Made by a program: the position numbers and the translations under genes. 64,000 nucleotides of DNA from Psychrobacter sp. UBA5136 (GTDB taxonomy: Bacteria > Pseudomonadota > Gammaproteobacteria > Pseudomonadales > Moraxellaceae): NCBI RefSeq assembly GCF_002414005.1, contig NZ_DHYG01000053.1, positions 1-64,000 on the forward strand, written 5' to 3'. The notes beneath the pieces were generated by a model. That model had not been told where the DNA came from and did no database searches. It saw nothing but the letters and a program-made list of their open reading frames with translations. How positions within the stretch are numbered: the first letter of the stretch is position 1; the number at the start of each line of letters is the position of its first letter. Positions 10,367 to 19,023 of the stretch are shown here, one piece after another.

Positions 10367-10368
10367 AT
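10324..10368 (+). repeat. Three tandem 15-bp repeats carrying ribosome sites before gmk
   Basis: Three head-to-tail 15-mers (TAGGAAACACTTCAT-like) end at the gmk ATG. Each carries an AGGAAA or AGAAAA core; the third serves as the actual ribosome site eight bases before the start. Confidence 0.85.
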
Positions 10369-10993
10369 GACAGGTTCATTATTTATTATTACCGCCGCCT
10401 CGGGTACAGGCAAGACCTCACTGGTAAAACAATTACTTGCCACCACCAATGACTTGACCGTTAGCGTGTCGCACACCACGCGCGCGCCGCGTCCGGGTGA
10501 AATCGATGGTCAGCATTATCATTTTACCGACGTCGACAATTTTGTAGCGGCCATCGGTGAAAATAAGTTTTTAGAACATGCCGAAGTGTTTGGTAATTAC
10601 TATGGCACCTCAGAGCAAAGCGTACGCACACAGTTAGAAGCAGGCGTCGATGTCATTTTAGAGATTGATTGGCAAGGGGCGCTACAAGTCAAAAAAATAT
10701 TTACCGATGCGATTATGATTTTTATTTTACCGCCGAGCCTAGCAACTTTACGACAGCGCTTGTCGGCGCGCGCGCAGGATAGCATGGAAGTCATCGAGCA
10801 GCGTTTGGCTGGCGCAGTCACTGAGATGGCGCAATACGTGCATTTTGATTTTGTGGTGATTAATGACAATTTTGAAGTGGCTTTAACTGAGCTAAAATCC
10901 ATCATCGTTGCCGACAGACAGACGCTTAAACGCCAGCAGCAGCGCTATCACCGCACTATTACTAATTTGCTAAACAGCCAAGTCGATGAATAA
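10367..10993 (+). CDS. gmk: Guanylate kinase
   Basis: The 208-aa cytosolic enzyme phosphorylates GMP to GDP with ATP. The P-loop is ASGTGKTSL near residue 10, followed by the GMP-binding segment [19 protein letters not shown] and the lid region with RLSARAQDS. Length and order are typical. The ATG follows AGGAAA from the third of three tandem 15-bp repeats. The gene leads the gmk-rpoZ-spoT order seen in many gammaproteobacteria, but here rpoZ has its own extended -10 promoter, so the group may not be a single operon. Confidence 0.98.
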   Translation: MTGSLFIITAASGTGKTSLVKQLLATTNDLTVSVSHTTRAPRPGEIDGQHYHFTDVDNFVAAIGENKFLEHAEVFGNYYGTSEQSVRTQLEAGVDVILEIDWQGALQVKKIFTDAIMIFILPPSLATLRQRLSARAQDSMEVIEQRLAGAVTEMAQYVHFDFVVINDNFEVALTELKSIIVADRQTLKRQQQRYHRTITNLLNSQVDE

Positions 10994-11058
10994 GCGGCGA
11001 CCAAAATAGCTTTAAGTGCCCGTAGATATAAAAAGCAACTACGCGCCTAAGCAAAAAA

Positions 11059-11067
11059 TGCTATAAT
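11059..11067 (+). promoter_or_regulatory. Extended -10 promoter of rpoZ
   Basis: TGCTATAAT is a perfect extended -10 element about 92 bases before the rpoZ ATG. No good -35 is visible, which is common for extended -10 promoters. The assignment is by motif and position. Confidence 0.6.
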
Positions 11068-11159
11068 GTCTAGCTATCCCCCTTTTATATTTTTGATATT
11101 ATTTTTATTGAGTGGCAGCCATCTGCCGTGACTGATAAAAACAACCGAGGTAGCTATTT

Positions 11160-11420
11160 ATGGCACGAGTGACGATTGAAGATTGTTTGGATAATGTTGA
11201 TAATCGCTTTGAGCTGATTTTGGTGGCAAGTAAGCGCGCCCGTCAATTGGCCAAAGGTATCGCTGAGCCGATGGTTGACGTTGATAACGACAAGCCGACT
11301 GTATTGGCATTGCGCGAGATTGCCGCGGGCAAAATCACCCGTGATATTTTAAATCAGCCAGAGCATAGTTTTGCCACAAGCTCGCTAGATTTAGCGTTAT
11401 CAGGTGATCATAGCTTTTAG
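11160..11420 (+). CDS. rpoZ: RNA polymerase omega subunit
   Basis: The 86-aa protein is the omega subunit, which helps fold and hold the beta-prime subunit of RNA polymerase and contributes to ppGpp binding in proteobacteria. The conserved start [20 protein letters not shown], the ASKRARQL helix and the LREIAAGKI segment are all present. Length is typical. The ATG follows an AGG. It lies between gmk and spoT and ends in a strong terminator, so it appears to be transcribed separately from spoT. Confidence 0.98.
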   Translation: MARVTIEDCLDNVDNRFELILVASKRARQLAKGIAEPMVDVDNDKPTVLALREIAAGKITRDILNQPEHSFATSSLDLALSGDHSF

Positions 11421-11831
11421 TAAGAGGTACAACCACTTTATTAAGTGCTGACATCTCTGAACGATAAGAACCACAGCAGCGGCTGTGGTTTTTTGGTTAT
11501 AAAACTAAAACTATTTATAACACCAAATGCTTGCCAATTTTCGCGACCACTTATAGCGAAAATCCTACCACTTAGGTGGAATTTTTTAATTTATGCCAGA
11601 CTTACGCGCATAAGAGTTGACATTGAGAACGATTTACGATTAATTAGAGGGTGGTCTGCCCATCTTTTAGTTTTGCTTTCTTAAGCTCTTGCAGAGCAGC
11701 TCAGCATTTATTCAGTTGTCATTTACTCAACAGTCCTAAACCGACGAGCAGTGTTAAAGCCATTAGAAGCTCTCAACCGTCAAACAGTCTTAAACTGATA
11801 AATAGGTATTGGAAAATAGGATCGCCGCTTT
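11421..11831. other. rpoZ-spoT gap
   Basis: This 411-base gap holds the rpoZ terminator and, farther on, a short CCAC / GTGG hairpin followed by a T-run near 11570-11587 that is too weak to call. The remainder is presumably the spoT promoter region. Short frames in it look like chance. Confidence 0.45.
11469..11494 (+). terminator. Intrinsic terminator of rpoZ
   Basis: AACCACAGC (11469-11477) pairs perfectly with GCTGTGGTT (11482-11490) around a 4-base loop, then TTTT follows. It is about 50 bases after the rpoZ stop codon. Confidence 0.9.
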
Positions 11832-14021
11832 ATGAGTCAAGCCTTACCAAAACTCAGTCATCCTTTAGTCGATGACGCTCAATATAATCTGCTGCGCTCA
11901 GTAGGTTATCTCACGGCTGCGGAACGCCGTGATATTATTGATGCCTGTGAGTTCGGTGATATTGCGCATATCAAAGACAAGCGCAAATCAGGAGAGCCTT
12001 ATATTACCCATCCGATTGCCGTCGCCGAAATCTTGGCAGGCTTTCGCTTGGATCGCGATACTATTATCGCAGCCATCCTGCATGACACGGTTGAAGATAC
12101 CGAGGTTAGCGATGAGCAGATTGAACAGCGTTATGGCAAAATAGTTGCAAGATTGGTCGATGGCGTGACCAAATTAAAATCGTCAACGCATAATAAGCAA
12201 GAAAACAAAGCTGCTACCTTTCATAAAATCTTGACCGCTACCTTGGCCGATCCGCGGGTATTGATTATCAAACTGGCTGACCGCTTGCATAATATGTCAA
12301 CGCTTGACGCCGTGCGCCCTGAAAAGCAACGTACCACGGCGCAAGAAACCTTAGATTTTTATGTCCCCTTTGCGCGTTTGATGGGTCTTAATGACATTGC
12401 TGACTATATTGAAGTGCTTTGTTATCGAAATCTTGACTCTGATATGTATAACAAGCTGTCTGATAAGCTGCTACAGCATGGTCTTGGGCGTAATTTTCAA
12501 CGGGAAGCCATTCATCGTTATTTAAGCATCGTTTTAAATAATCTTGGCCTTGATGGCATGGTTAAGGTCTTGGACAATCGCGTGGTTATTTTCCGTCAGT
12601 TTTTCCGCAATCGCGGTGAAATCAATGCGCTACTGCGCCATTATGCGTTTGAAATTGTCCTTGATAATATCGAAGCTTGTGACAAACTGGCTTATTATCT
12701 GATTAAAAAGTACCAAATTGATGATAGTCATATCGCGGATAATATTCGCCGGCCGCTGCCCGGTGGCAATCAGTCGCTGACCTTGATTTATGAGCGCGAT
12801 AATGACTTTGTTAAAGTGACCATTTTAACCAAGCAGATGCAAAGCGCAGCACGGCTTGGCGTTATCGGCGCCGAACATGCCTCCGATGTGAGCCAGTCGG
12901 TGATTCAAGCGTCACTACGCAATATGAAAGATTTGGTTGATGAAGACACTTTGGACGCGGACAGCCCTGATTTTTCAGCGGCGGTCTCTACCATTAATGA
13001 GCTAATGGACTATCTGCATTCGAGCAAAATCATCTGCTACAGCCCGCAAGGCCGCGCCTATGAGCTGCCGCAAGGCGCAACGGCGCTCGACTTTGCCTAT
13101 GCCGTCGGCCCTATGGTTGGTAATGTCGCTGTCGGCGCCAACGTCGATAACAAACATGCCAAACTTGGTACGGTGCTTAAAAACGGGCAGTTGGTCGAGA
13201 TTGAAGTCAGCAGTCAGTCCGAGCCAAAAGCTGAATGGCTGGGCTTTGTGGTGACTAATAAAGCCCGCGTAGAGATTTTGCGCTGGTTTAAAGATTTATC
13301 GCCTGCCGATAAGCAGCACCACGGCAGAGAAGCTTTAGATCGGGCGCTAAAAACCTATCAAAAAAGCCTTGATGATTTGACTGAGAGTGATTGGAAAAAC
13401 CTCACCGAATGGCGGGGTCTGACAGAAAAAAACGCCCTGTTTGAGCAAATCAGCTCGGGCACGCTATTGCCGCAACTTGTCGTTACGCGTTTATTCAGCG
13501 ATGAAGTCAGCGATATCCAATCGCAAGAGAGCGTTGATGATATGACCCAGCCGCAGCAGCTGATTGTCAATGCGTCAGGCGTTGAGCTTGATTTTGCCAA
13601 TTGCTGTCATCCGATTTATGGCGACCCTATCGTTGGGCATTTATCGCGTCACGGCTTGGTTGTCCATCGCCACAAGTGCTTCTCGCTGGACGATATCCGT
13701 AAAGACAATCCTTATCAGGTTATCCAGCTGCGCTGGCGCAATGATAAAGCCGTTAAGCAGGGCGACTCATCAGGGGAACATAACAGCAAAATCCGCTTCC
13801 CTGCTTACTTAAAGCTATCAATTGCCCTAAGCGATGAGCAAATCAGCGAAGTGATTTATCATTTGCGTCAGTTAAATATCGGGGTTGAAAAGGTCGACGT
13901 ACGTAGTAGCGATACTATTATTCATATTGTCGTGCGTAGCCGCAATCATTTAGCACAAGGTATCCGCGAACTACGCTCACTGCTTGGTTTTCCAAATATC
14001 ATCCGCCTCTATCAGCTATAA
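11832..14021 (+). CDS. spoT: SpoT-type (p)ppGpp hydrolase with a decayed synthetase domain
   Basis: This 729-aa RelA/SpoT homologue has an intact HD hydrolase domain: His60, His84-Asp85 and the Glu88-Asp89 pair in HDTVEDT, and ADRLHN at 149-154. The following synthetase region is degenerate: the canonical NGYQSLHT-type loop reads PGGNQSLT (310-317), the EVQIRT-type strand reads KVTILT (328-333), and the AAHW motif is lost. The TGS domain (about 404-465), a Cys-containing FANCCHP segment and a C-terminal ACT domain remain. It should therefore hydrolyse (p)ppGpp but not make it. A hydrolase-only SpoT is known for Moraxellaceae; I recall this from work on Acinetobacter. RelA must lie elsewhere. 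Confidence 0.95.
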   Translation: MSQALPKLSHPLVDDAQYNLLRSVGYLTAAERRDIIDACEFGDIAHIKDKRKSGEPYITHPIAVAEILAGFRLDRDTIIAAILHDTVEDTEVSDEQIEQRYGKIVARLVDGVTKLKSSTHNKQENKAATFHKILTATLADPRVLIIKLADRLHNMSTLDAVRPEKQRTTAQETLDFYVPFARLMGLNDIADYIEVLCYRNLDSDMYNKLSDKLLQHGLGRNFQREAIHRYLSIVLNNLGLDGMVKVLDNRVVIFRQFFRNRGEINALLRHYAFEIVLDNIEACDKLAYYLIKKYQIDDSHIADNIRRPLPGGNQSLTLIYERDNDFVKVTILTKQMQSAARLGVIGAEHASDVSQSVIQASLRNMKDLVDEDTLDADSPDFSAAVSTINELMDYLHSSKIICYSPQGRAYELPQGATALDFAYAVGPMVGNVAVGANVDNKHAKLGTVLKNGQLVEIEVSSQSEPKAEWLGFVVTNKARVEILRWFKDLSPADKQHHGREALDRALKTYQKSLDDLTESDWKNLTEWRGLTEKNALFEQISSGTLLPQLVVTRLFSDEVSDIQSQESVDDMTQPQQLIVNASGVELDFANCCHPIYGDPIVGHLSRHGLVVHRHKCFSLDDIRKDNPYQVIQLRWRNDKAVKQGDSSGEHNSKIRFPAYLKLSIALSDEQISEVIYHLRQLNIGVEKVDVRSSDTIIHIVVRSRNHLAQGIRELRSLLGFPNIIRLYQL

Positions 14022-14149
14022 AATCTATTGAAATAAATGTTAAAATCCATCCCTTTTAAAGACATTCAATTTTGAGTATTTAACGTCGCCTAACATTTCT
14101 GGCTAATTTTTTAACTAAGTAAACATCAAAACTCTCATAAGGATATAAT

Positions 14150-14530
14150 ATGACTCGTCAAACCATTCAAACTGATAAAGCGCCTGCCGCCGTTGGTACC
14201 TATTCACAAGCGGTAAAAGTAGGCAATACTGTCTATATTTCAGGTCAGTTAGGTTTTGACCCTGAGACGATGGAGCTTAAAGAAGGCTTTGAAGCGCAGG
14301 CGAAGCAAGTATTTGAAAACATCAAAGCCATCTGTGAAGCGGCTGGCGGCAGTTTAAATGATGTGGTTAAATTTAACGTCTCTTTAACTGACCTAAATGA
14401 CTTTGCGGCGTTAAACGAAGTATTCGTTGCCAATTTAAGCGAGCCATATCCGGCCCGCGCAGCCGTGCAAGTCGCCGCGCTACCTAAAGGCGGTGTGGTT
14501 GAAATTGAATCTATCATGTATATCGAATAA
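14150..14530 (+). CDS. ridA: RidA family reactive-intermediate deaminase
   Basis: The 126-aa protein is a RidA (YjgF/YER057c) enamine/imine deaminase, which clears reactive 2-aminoacrylate made by PLP enzymes. Family signs are the YSQAVKVGNTVYISGQ start, the arginine in YPARAAVQVAALPKGG and the terminal EIESIMYIE. It works as a trimer in the cytosol. The ATG follows AAGGAT. It lies directly after spoT, an order also seen in other gammaproteobacteria, and is followed by a long hairpin. Confidence 0.96.
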   Translation: MTRQTIQTDKAPAAVGTYSQAVKVGNTVYISGQLGFDPETMELKEGFEAQAKQVFENIKAICEAAGGSLNDVVKFNVSLTDLNDFAALNEVFVANLSEPYPARAAVQVAALPKGGVVEIESIMYIE

Positions 14531-14567
14531 CCTTATTATTAAGCTCTAACCTTTTACCTTCATTCAT

Positions 14568-14596
14568 AATAAGCTTAGCATCATGCTAAGCTTATT
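14568..14596 (+). terminator. Hairpin after ridA
   Basis: AATAAGCTTAGCA and TGCTAAGCTTATT form a perfect 13-bp stem with a 3-base loop about 40 bases past the ridA stop. No clear T-run follows, so it may stabilise the 3' end rather than terminate efficiently. Confidence 0.6.
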
Positions 14597-14670
14597 CGTC
14601 TCTGGCTGTTTATATTTCCGTTTTTATCCCTATTTTCTATTAATCTGATAAAAAACTGCGAAGCCCATTT

Positions 14671-16983
14671 ATGTTGCTACAAGTTGCCCTACCCGTGCCC
14701 CTTTATCGGGTATTTGACTATCGCTTACCGGCCGATACGACTGCGCTGCCAAACGGCGTTTCAATGCCGCTACCGCCAGTTGGTAGCCGCGTTGAGGTGC
14801 CGTTTGGTCGTCAAACCTTAATCGGCATCGTGATTGCGCATATTGCTGCAGCAGATAGCGACGTCCCCCTCAATAAGCTTAAACCTATTAATAAATGCTT
14901 AGATGCTGAGCCTATTTTAGATGCCAGCATGTTAAAGCTCGCTCACTGGTTGGCGCGTTATTATCATTATCCGCTCGGTGACGTTTTAGCCGTTATGTTG
15001 CCAAGCCTTGTGCGTCAAGGAAAGCCGCTAGATTTACTGATTACCCACTGGCGGATTTTGCCGCACGTCACTGACGACGACTTTCATAGCAATGCCGTCA
15101 AGCAAAAGCAGCAGTTTGATATGCTTAAATTGCACGGCGAGCACGGCGCCAGTGAGGACGTCTTGCTATTAGAAGGTATGCAGCGACCTTTTTTAAAAAC
15201 ATTGGAAGAAAAAGGTCTTATCGAGCGCTATATTAAAGCAAAATCTGCGCCTGCGCCGGTTACCTTAGCAAAAATGCCGCTTGACCTAAATGAGGAACAA
15301 CAGCTTGCCGTTACCGCGATTGTTGCCGCCCATAAAGATGAACGCTATACAGGATTTTTATTAAATGGCATTACCGGAAGCGGTAAAACCGAAGTCTATT
15401 TGCAAGCGATGCAGGCGGTATTAGAAGCGGATAAGCAGGTGCTGATATTGGTGCCAGAGATTGGATTGACGCCGCAGACGCGCGCGCGCTTTGCCAGCCG
15501 CTTTGCCGCTCACATTGTTTTGCTGCATTCGGGTATGAACAATACCCATCGTCTGCAAGGCTGGCAAGATTGCCGTACGGGTCAGGCGCAAATCATTATC
15601 GGCACGCGCTCAGCGCTGCTGTATCCGTTTGCAAATTTAGGCTTAATTGTCGTTGACGAAGCACATGATGGCTCTTATAAGCAGCAAGACACCTTGCGTT
15701 ATCATGCCGCTGACGTCGCGCTCTATCGCGGCTTACAAGCCAATATCCCCGTCGTCCTTGGTACGGCCACCCCATCTCTTGAGCATCTAAAACTGGTCGA
15801 CGACGGTAAGCTTATGGAATACCAACTGCAAACTCGTCCCGGTTTGGCCAAACCTGCAACCATGCAGCTGATTGATGCGCGCCTGCAAAGTACCCATCAG
15901 CAAACCACGGACGATGGCGCGCGTTATGATACGGGGCTGACCGATGCGCTTATCGACGCGATACGGCAAACGCTAGAAGCGGGCGAACAAGTCTTGGTAT
16001 TTTTAAATCGCCGCGGCTACGCGCCAGTGTTGCTATGCGAAGCGTGCGGCTGGCAAGCAGATTGCCCGCGCTGTGATGCCCATTTAACCGTGCATTATAA
16101 TAGCCAATCGCAAGCTGGCTCTTATTCAAACAGTTCTTATTCAAGCAGCTCCTATTTAAAATGCCACCACTGCGACTGGCAAGCCTATATTCCAGCGGTT
16201 TGCCCTGATTGCGGCAGTCAAAATTTAGAGGCCAAAGGTATCGGAACCACTAGGCTCAGCGAAAATCTGCACGCGATTTTTGCCAATCCGCAAACCAGCA
16301 AAACGCTGTATCCTATTATCCAAATCGACCGCGATACCACCAGACGCAAAGACAGCTGGGAAAATATCTACCAACGCATTAATGAAGGTAAGCCTGCCAT
16401 CTTGGTTGGGACGCAAATGGTCGCCAAAGGCCATCATTTCCCCAACGTGACCTTGGTTTGTTTGCCGAACGCCGATCGCGGTTTTTTATCCGCCGACTTT
16501 CGCTCGCCCGAACATACTGCTCAATTGATGATTCAAGTGGCAGGCCGTGCTGGGCGCGGTGACAAATCTGGGCGCGTGCTCATTCAAACGCTGCAACCTG
16601 ACAATGAGCTGTTATTAAAATTGGTGAAAGATGGCTATTTATCCTTTGCGCGCGAGCTGCTGCAAGAGCGTAAAATGATGGGCTTGCCGCCGCATAGCTA
16701 TGCCGCCCTGATACGCTGTGAAGGCAAAACGTTAGCCGCCACTATGCAAGCGCTAAAAGATGCCGTAAGCATCTTGCCAAACGGCCATAATCTTGCCGTG
16801 CTCGGCCCTATCGATGCGCCGATGAGTAAAAAGAACAGCCGCTACCATGCACAATTGCTCCTTTTAGCTAAAGACAGACAGCAATTACATCGGGTATTAC
16901 GTTACTGGTGGCAACCTGTACTTGCTTTACCAAGCGCGAAATATCTTAAGCTAACTTTGGATATTGACCCTATCGGTTGGTAA
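14671..16983 (+). CDS. priA: Primosomal replication restart helicase PriA
   Basis: The 770-aa protein is PriA, the 3'-5' helicase that reloads the replisome at stalled forks. The N-terminal 3'-end-binding domain is followed by Walker A (GITGSGKTEV, about 233-242), the DEAH box in VVDEAHDGSYKQQ, and paired zinc sites starting at Cys456 (CEACGW, CPRC) and ending in CHHC and CPDCG. Between the two zinc pairs is a Ser/Tyr-rich insertion of about 17 residues (479-497) encoded by 15-bp tandem repeats. The C-terminal helicase motifs (GTQMVAKGHHFPNVTLV, QVAGRAGRG) are intact. No strong ribosome site is seen before the ATG. Confidence 0.97.
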   Translation: MLLQVALPVPLYRVFDYRLPADTTALPNGVSMPLPPVGSRVEVPFGRQTLIGIVIAHIAAADSDVPLNKLKPINKCLDAEPILDASMLKLAHWLARYYHYPLGDVLAVMLPSLVRQGKPLDLLITHWRILPHVTDDDFHSNAVKQKQQFDMLKLHGEHGASEDVLLLEGMQRPFLKTLEEKGLIERYIKAKSAPAPVTLAKMPLDLNEEQQLAVTAIVAAHKDERYTGFLLNGITGSGKTEVYLQAMQAVLEADKQVLILVPEIGLTPQTRARFASRFAAHIVLLHSGMNNTHRLQGWQDCRTGQAQIIIGTRSALLYPFANLGLIVVDEAHDGSYKQQDTLRYHAADVALYRGLQANIPVVLGTATPSLEHLKLVDDGKLMEYQLQTRPGLAKPATMQLIDARLQSTHQQTTDDGARYDTGLTDALIDAIRQTLEAGEQVLVFLNRRGYAPVLLCEACGWQADCPRCDAHLTVHYNSQSQAGSYSNSSYSSSSYLKCHHCDWQAYIPAVCPDCGSQNLEAKGIGTTRLSENLHAIFANPQTSKTLYPIIQIDRDTTRRKDSWENIYQRINEGKPAILVGTQMVAKGHHFPNVTLVCLPNADRGFLSADFRSPEHTAQLMIQVAGRAGRGDKSGRVLIQTLQPDNELLLKLVKDGYLSFARELLQERKMMGLPPHSYAALIRCEGKTLAATMQALKDAVSILPNGHNLAVLGPIDAPMSKKNSRYHAQLLLLAKDRQQLHRVLRYWWQPVLALPSAKYLKLTLDIDPIGW
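16120..16160 (+). repeat. In-frame 15-bp tandem repeat in priA
   Basis: Two near-identical 15-mers (16120-16134 and 16135-16149) and a partial third encode the SYSNS/SYSSS segment inserted between the two zinc-binding Cys pairs of PriA. Confidence 0.85.
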
Positions 16984-17220
16984 CATTTACACCCATCTAT
17001 TACGCTTCAATGCTAGCTATCACTCTATAGCTGTCCTTTCTCAAAACTAATCTTAAAACTAAGTCATGCATAGCCATACAAAGCCATGCAAAATAGACCA
17101 TTCATCGTTTACTGCCTAGATACAGCAAGCCTTTATTAAATATGCTAAATTCTTTATATCTGTCTGGTTTATGCACAGCAAGCGCAGCGTTATAAACCAT
17201 CCCTTTCACCTTTTATTATC

Positions 17221-18447
17221 ATGAGTGCTGTTATGAGTCAAAAGCATCCAAAACCTGAAGAAAACGACCATTCTCATCAAAATGCGGCGGCCGGCACTCA
17301 TAAACACGGTCAGCAGAATGGGGATGATAATACCAAAGACAGGTATTCTGAGGCGAATCAAGACCATCACGATCATGATGAACACCTAGAGCAAACGGTA
17401 GCCGCGCGCGATACTAAGGGTTATCAGCGTACCTTGCTGTTTAGCTTTCTTATTATTACAGGCTATATGTTTATCGAAGCCATCGGCGGCTGGCTCACGG
17501 GCAGCCTTGCACTGTTGTCCGATGCTGGTCACATGCTCAGTGATGCCGTGGCGCTTGGTGCGACATTAATGGCATTTAGAGTTGGTGAAAAAGCGGCCAC
17601 CCATCAAAAAACCTTTGGCTATAAACGTTTTGAGATTTTGGTGGCGACGGTCAATGGCGCGACGCTAGTGGCTATTGCCATTATGATTTTTTATGAGGCG
17701 ATTAAGCGCTTTAATTCACCGCCCGAAATCGCGACCCAAGGCATGCTTATCGTTGCCACCTTTGGTATGTTGGTCAACATCTTGGTCGCGTGGCTGATGC
17801 ACCGCGGCAGTCGCGGCGGAGAGGCTCATGGTCACAGTCACGGTAGTAATTACGGTGACAGTCAGGGACAGCAACATAAAAACGACAACGAGAAAAATAA
17901 AGGCGAAAAATCAGTTAACCTCAATATGCAAAGTGCTTACTTGCATGTGCTAAGCGACTTGATGGGTTCGGTTGCCGCTATCGTCGCCGCGCTTTTGATG
18001 ATGGGCTTTGGCTGGGTTTGGGCGGATGCGGCGGCCTCGGTGATTGTCGCCATATTGATTTTATTTAGTGGTTACCGCGTCGTCCGTGATTCGGTACATA
18101 TCTTGATGGAAGGGACGCCAGAAGGCATATCGCTGGTGGAAGTCGAGGACAAATTGCTTAGCCATCCGCAAGTCCAAAAAGTTCATGACCTGCACGTATG
18201 GAGCATTACCAGCGGTCTAAATGCCTTATCTTGTCACGTGGTTGTCGATGGCGAAATGAGCATTTATGAGTCCAGTATTTTGATTGCTAACTTAGAGCAA
18301 AGCCTACTTAAACTTAATATTCATCACGCGACCATTCAGGTTGAAAGCTTGGCGCATCCGCAAAATCAGATACATAGCGATGCTTTAGTTTGTGATATTT
18401 CACAGCAAGGAGCTGATAATAATAGTCATATTGGACATAATCACTAG
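17221..18447 (+). CDS. Cation diffusion facilitator zinc exporter
   Basis: The 408-aa protein is a CDF transporter of the CzcD/ZitB type that exports zinc (or Co/Cd) by proton exchange across the inner membrane. A His/Asp/Glu-rich N-terminus (about 60 residues) precedes six membrane segments; the metal sites HxxxD are visible as HMLSD (TM2) and HVLSD (TM5), and a His-rich loop lies between TM4 and TM5 (HGHSHGSN). The C-terminal metallochaperone-like domain has VHDLHVWSI. The ribosome site is poor at 17221, and ATG at 17233 (MSQKHPK) is an alternative start. It has no gene partner next to it. Confidence 0.92.
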   Translation: MSAVMSQKHPKPEENDHSHQNAAAGTHKHGQQNGDDNTKDRYSEANQDHHDHDEHLEQTVAARDTKGYQRTLLFSFLIITGYMFIEAIGGWLTGSLALLSDAGHMLSDAVALGATLMAFRVGEKAATHQKTFGYKRFEILVATVNGATLVAIAIMIFYEAIKRFNSPPEIATQGMLIVATFGMLVNILVAWLMHRGSRGGEAHGHSHGSNYGDSQGQQHKNDNEKNKGEKSVNLNMQSAYLHVLSDLMGSVAAIVAALLMMGFGWVWADAAASVIVAILILFSGYRVVRDSVHILMEGTPEGISLVEVEDKLLSHPQVQKVHDLHVWSITSGLNALSCHVVVDGEMSIYESSILIANLEQSLLKLNIHHATIQVESLAHPQNQIHSDALVCDISQQGADNNSHIGHNH

Positions 18448-18531
18448 ATGTGAAAAATTAACCTTTAAAAATGATAAAGTTTTTATCTAAGTAAAAATTG
18501 AGTCGCCGCTTATCTAATGGAGTACCAATTA

Positions 18532-18843
18532 TTAGCGACGCTTTAGCAAATAACTTTTTATAAAGGAGCGGCAATAACGCAGCATAAGCCAAATTAGCCA
18601 AAGCGTTGTCATCAACCAAATACCTAGGCCTGCTCCCAAAAACATCATGCGAATCCAAAAATCTAGCGCCCCATCCATGATGTGCGGTAAATAGGCAGGT
18701 CCCATATTTGACGCCAACAGCAACCAAATCCCAAATACTAGTGCTAAGCCTGCGCCAATCATACTTATGATTATTTTGCTAAAGGTTTTTAATAAGACGC
18801 GCCAATTATCATGATTTGAGGAATATTTTGAGCCATTATTCAT
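18532..18843 (-). CDS. Small membrane protein of unknown function
   Basis: The 103-aa product has two long hydrophobic stretches (about residues 25-45 and 65-88), a polar Asn/Ser-rich N-terminus and a basic C-terminus (SYLLKRR), so it is probably a small inner-membrane protein. The ATG is preceded by AGGAGC at eight bases, which supports translation. I do not recognise a family. It converges on the zinc exporter gene without a clear terminator between them; an overlapping minus-strand frame (18458-18727) looks like a shadow. Confidence 0.6.
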   Translation of the reverse strand: MNNGSKYSSNHDNWRVLLKTFSKIIISMIGAGLALVFGIWLLLASNMGPAYLPHIMDGALDFWIRMMFLGAGLGIWLMTTLWLIWLMLRYCRSFIKSYLLKRR

Positions 18844-19023
18844 AAAAACAGCTCCTAAGAAAGAGGCTTAATTTCAAATAAGCTTATATCACGCCGGTTT
18901 TTAGCATTGTAATAGCATGTTAAAAATGATGGGGAATTTGGCTTCGTCGCCATATTTTTCTTCTAAATTCTGTATACTTAAGGCTTAAAACCTTTAATCA
19001 TAACCAATTGATGACCTTTTGCC

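Noticed and set aside
10243..10479. 78-aa minus-strand frame overlapping the gmk start
   Set aside because: Its low-complexity Cys/Lys/Phe stretch is the antisense of the 15-mer repeats; it overlaps gmk and lacks a ribosome site.
11557..11590. Second terminator between rpoZ and spoT
   Set aside because: Only a four-base CCAC/GTGG stem; too weak beside the strong terminator at 11469.
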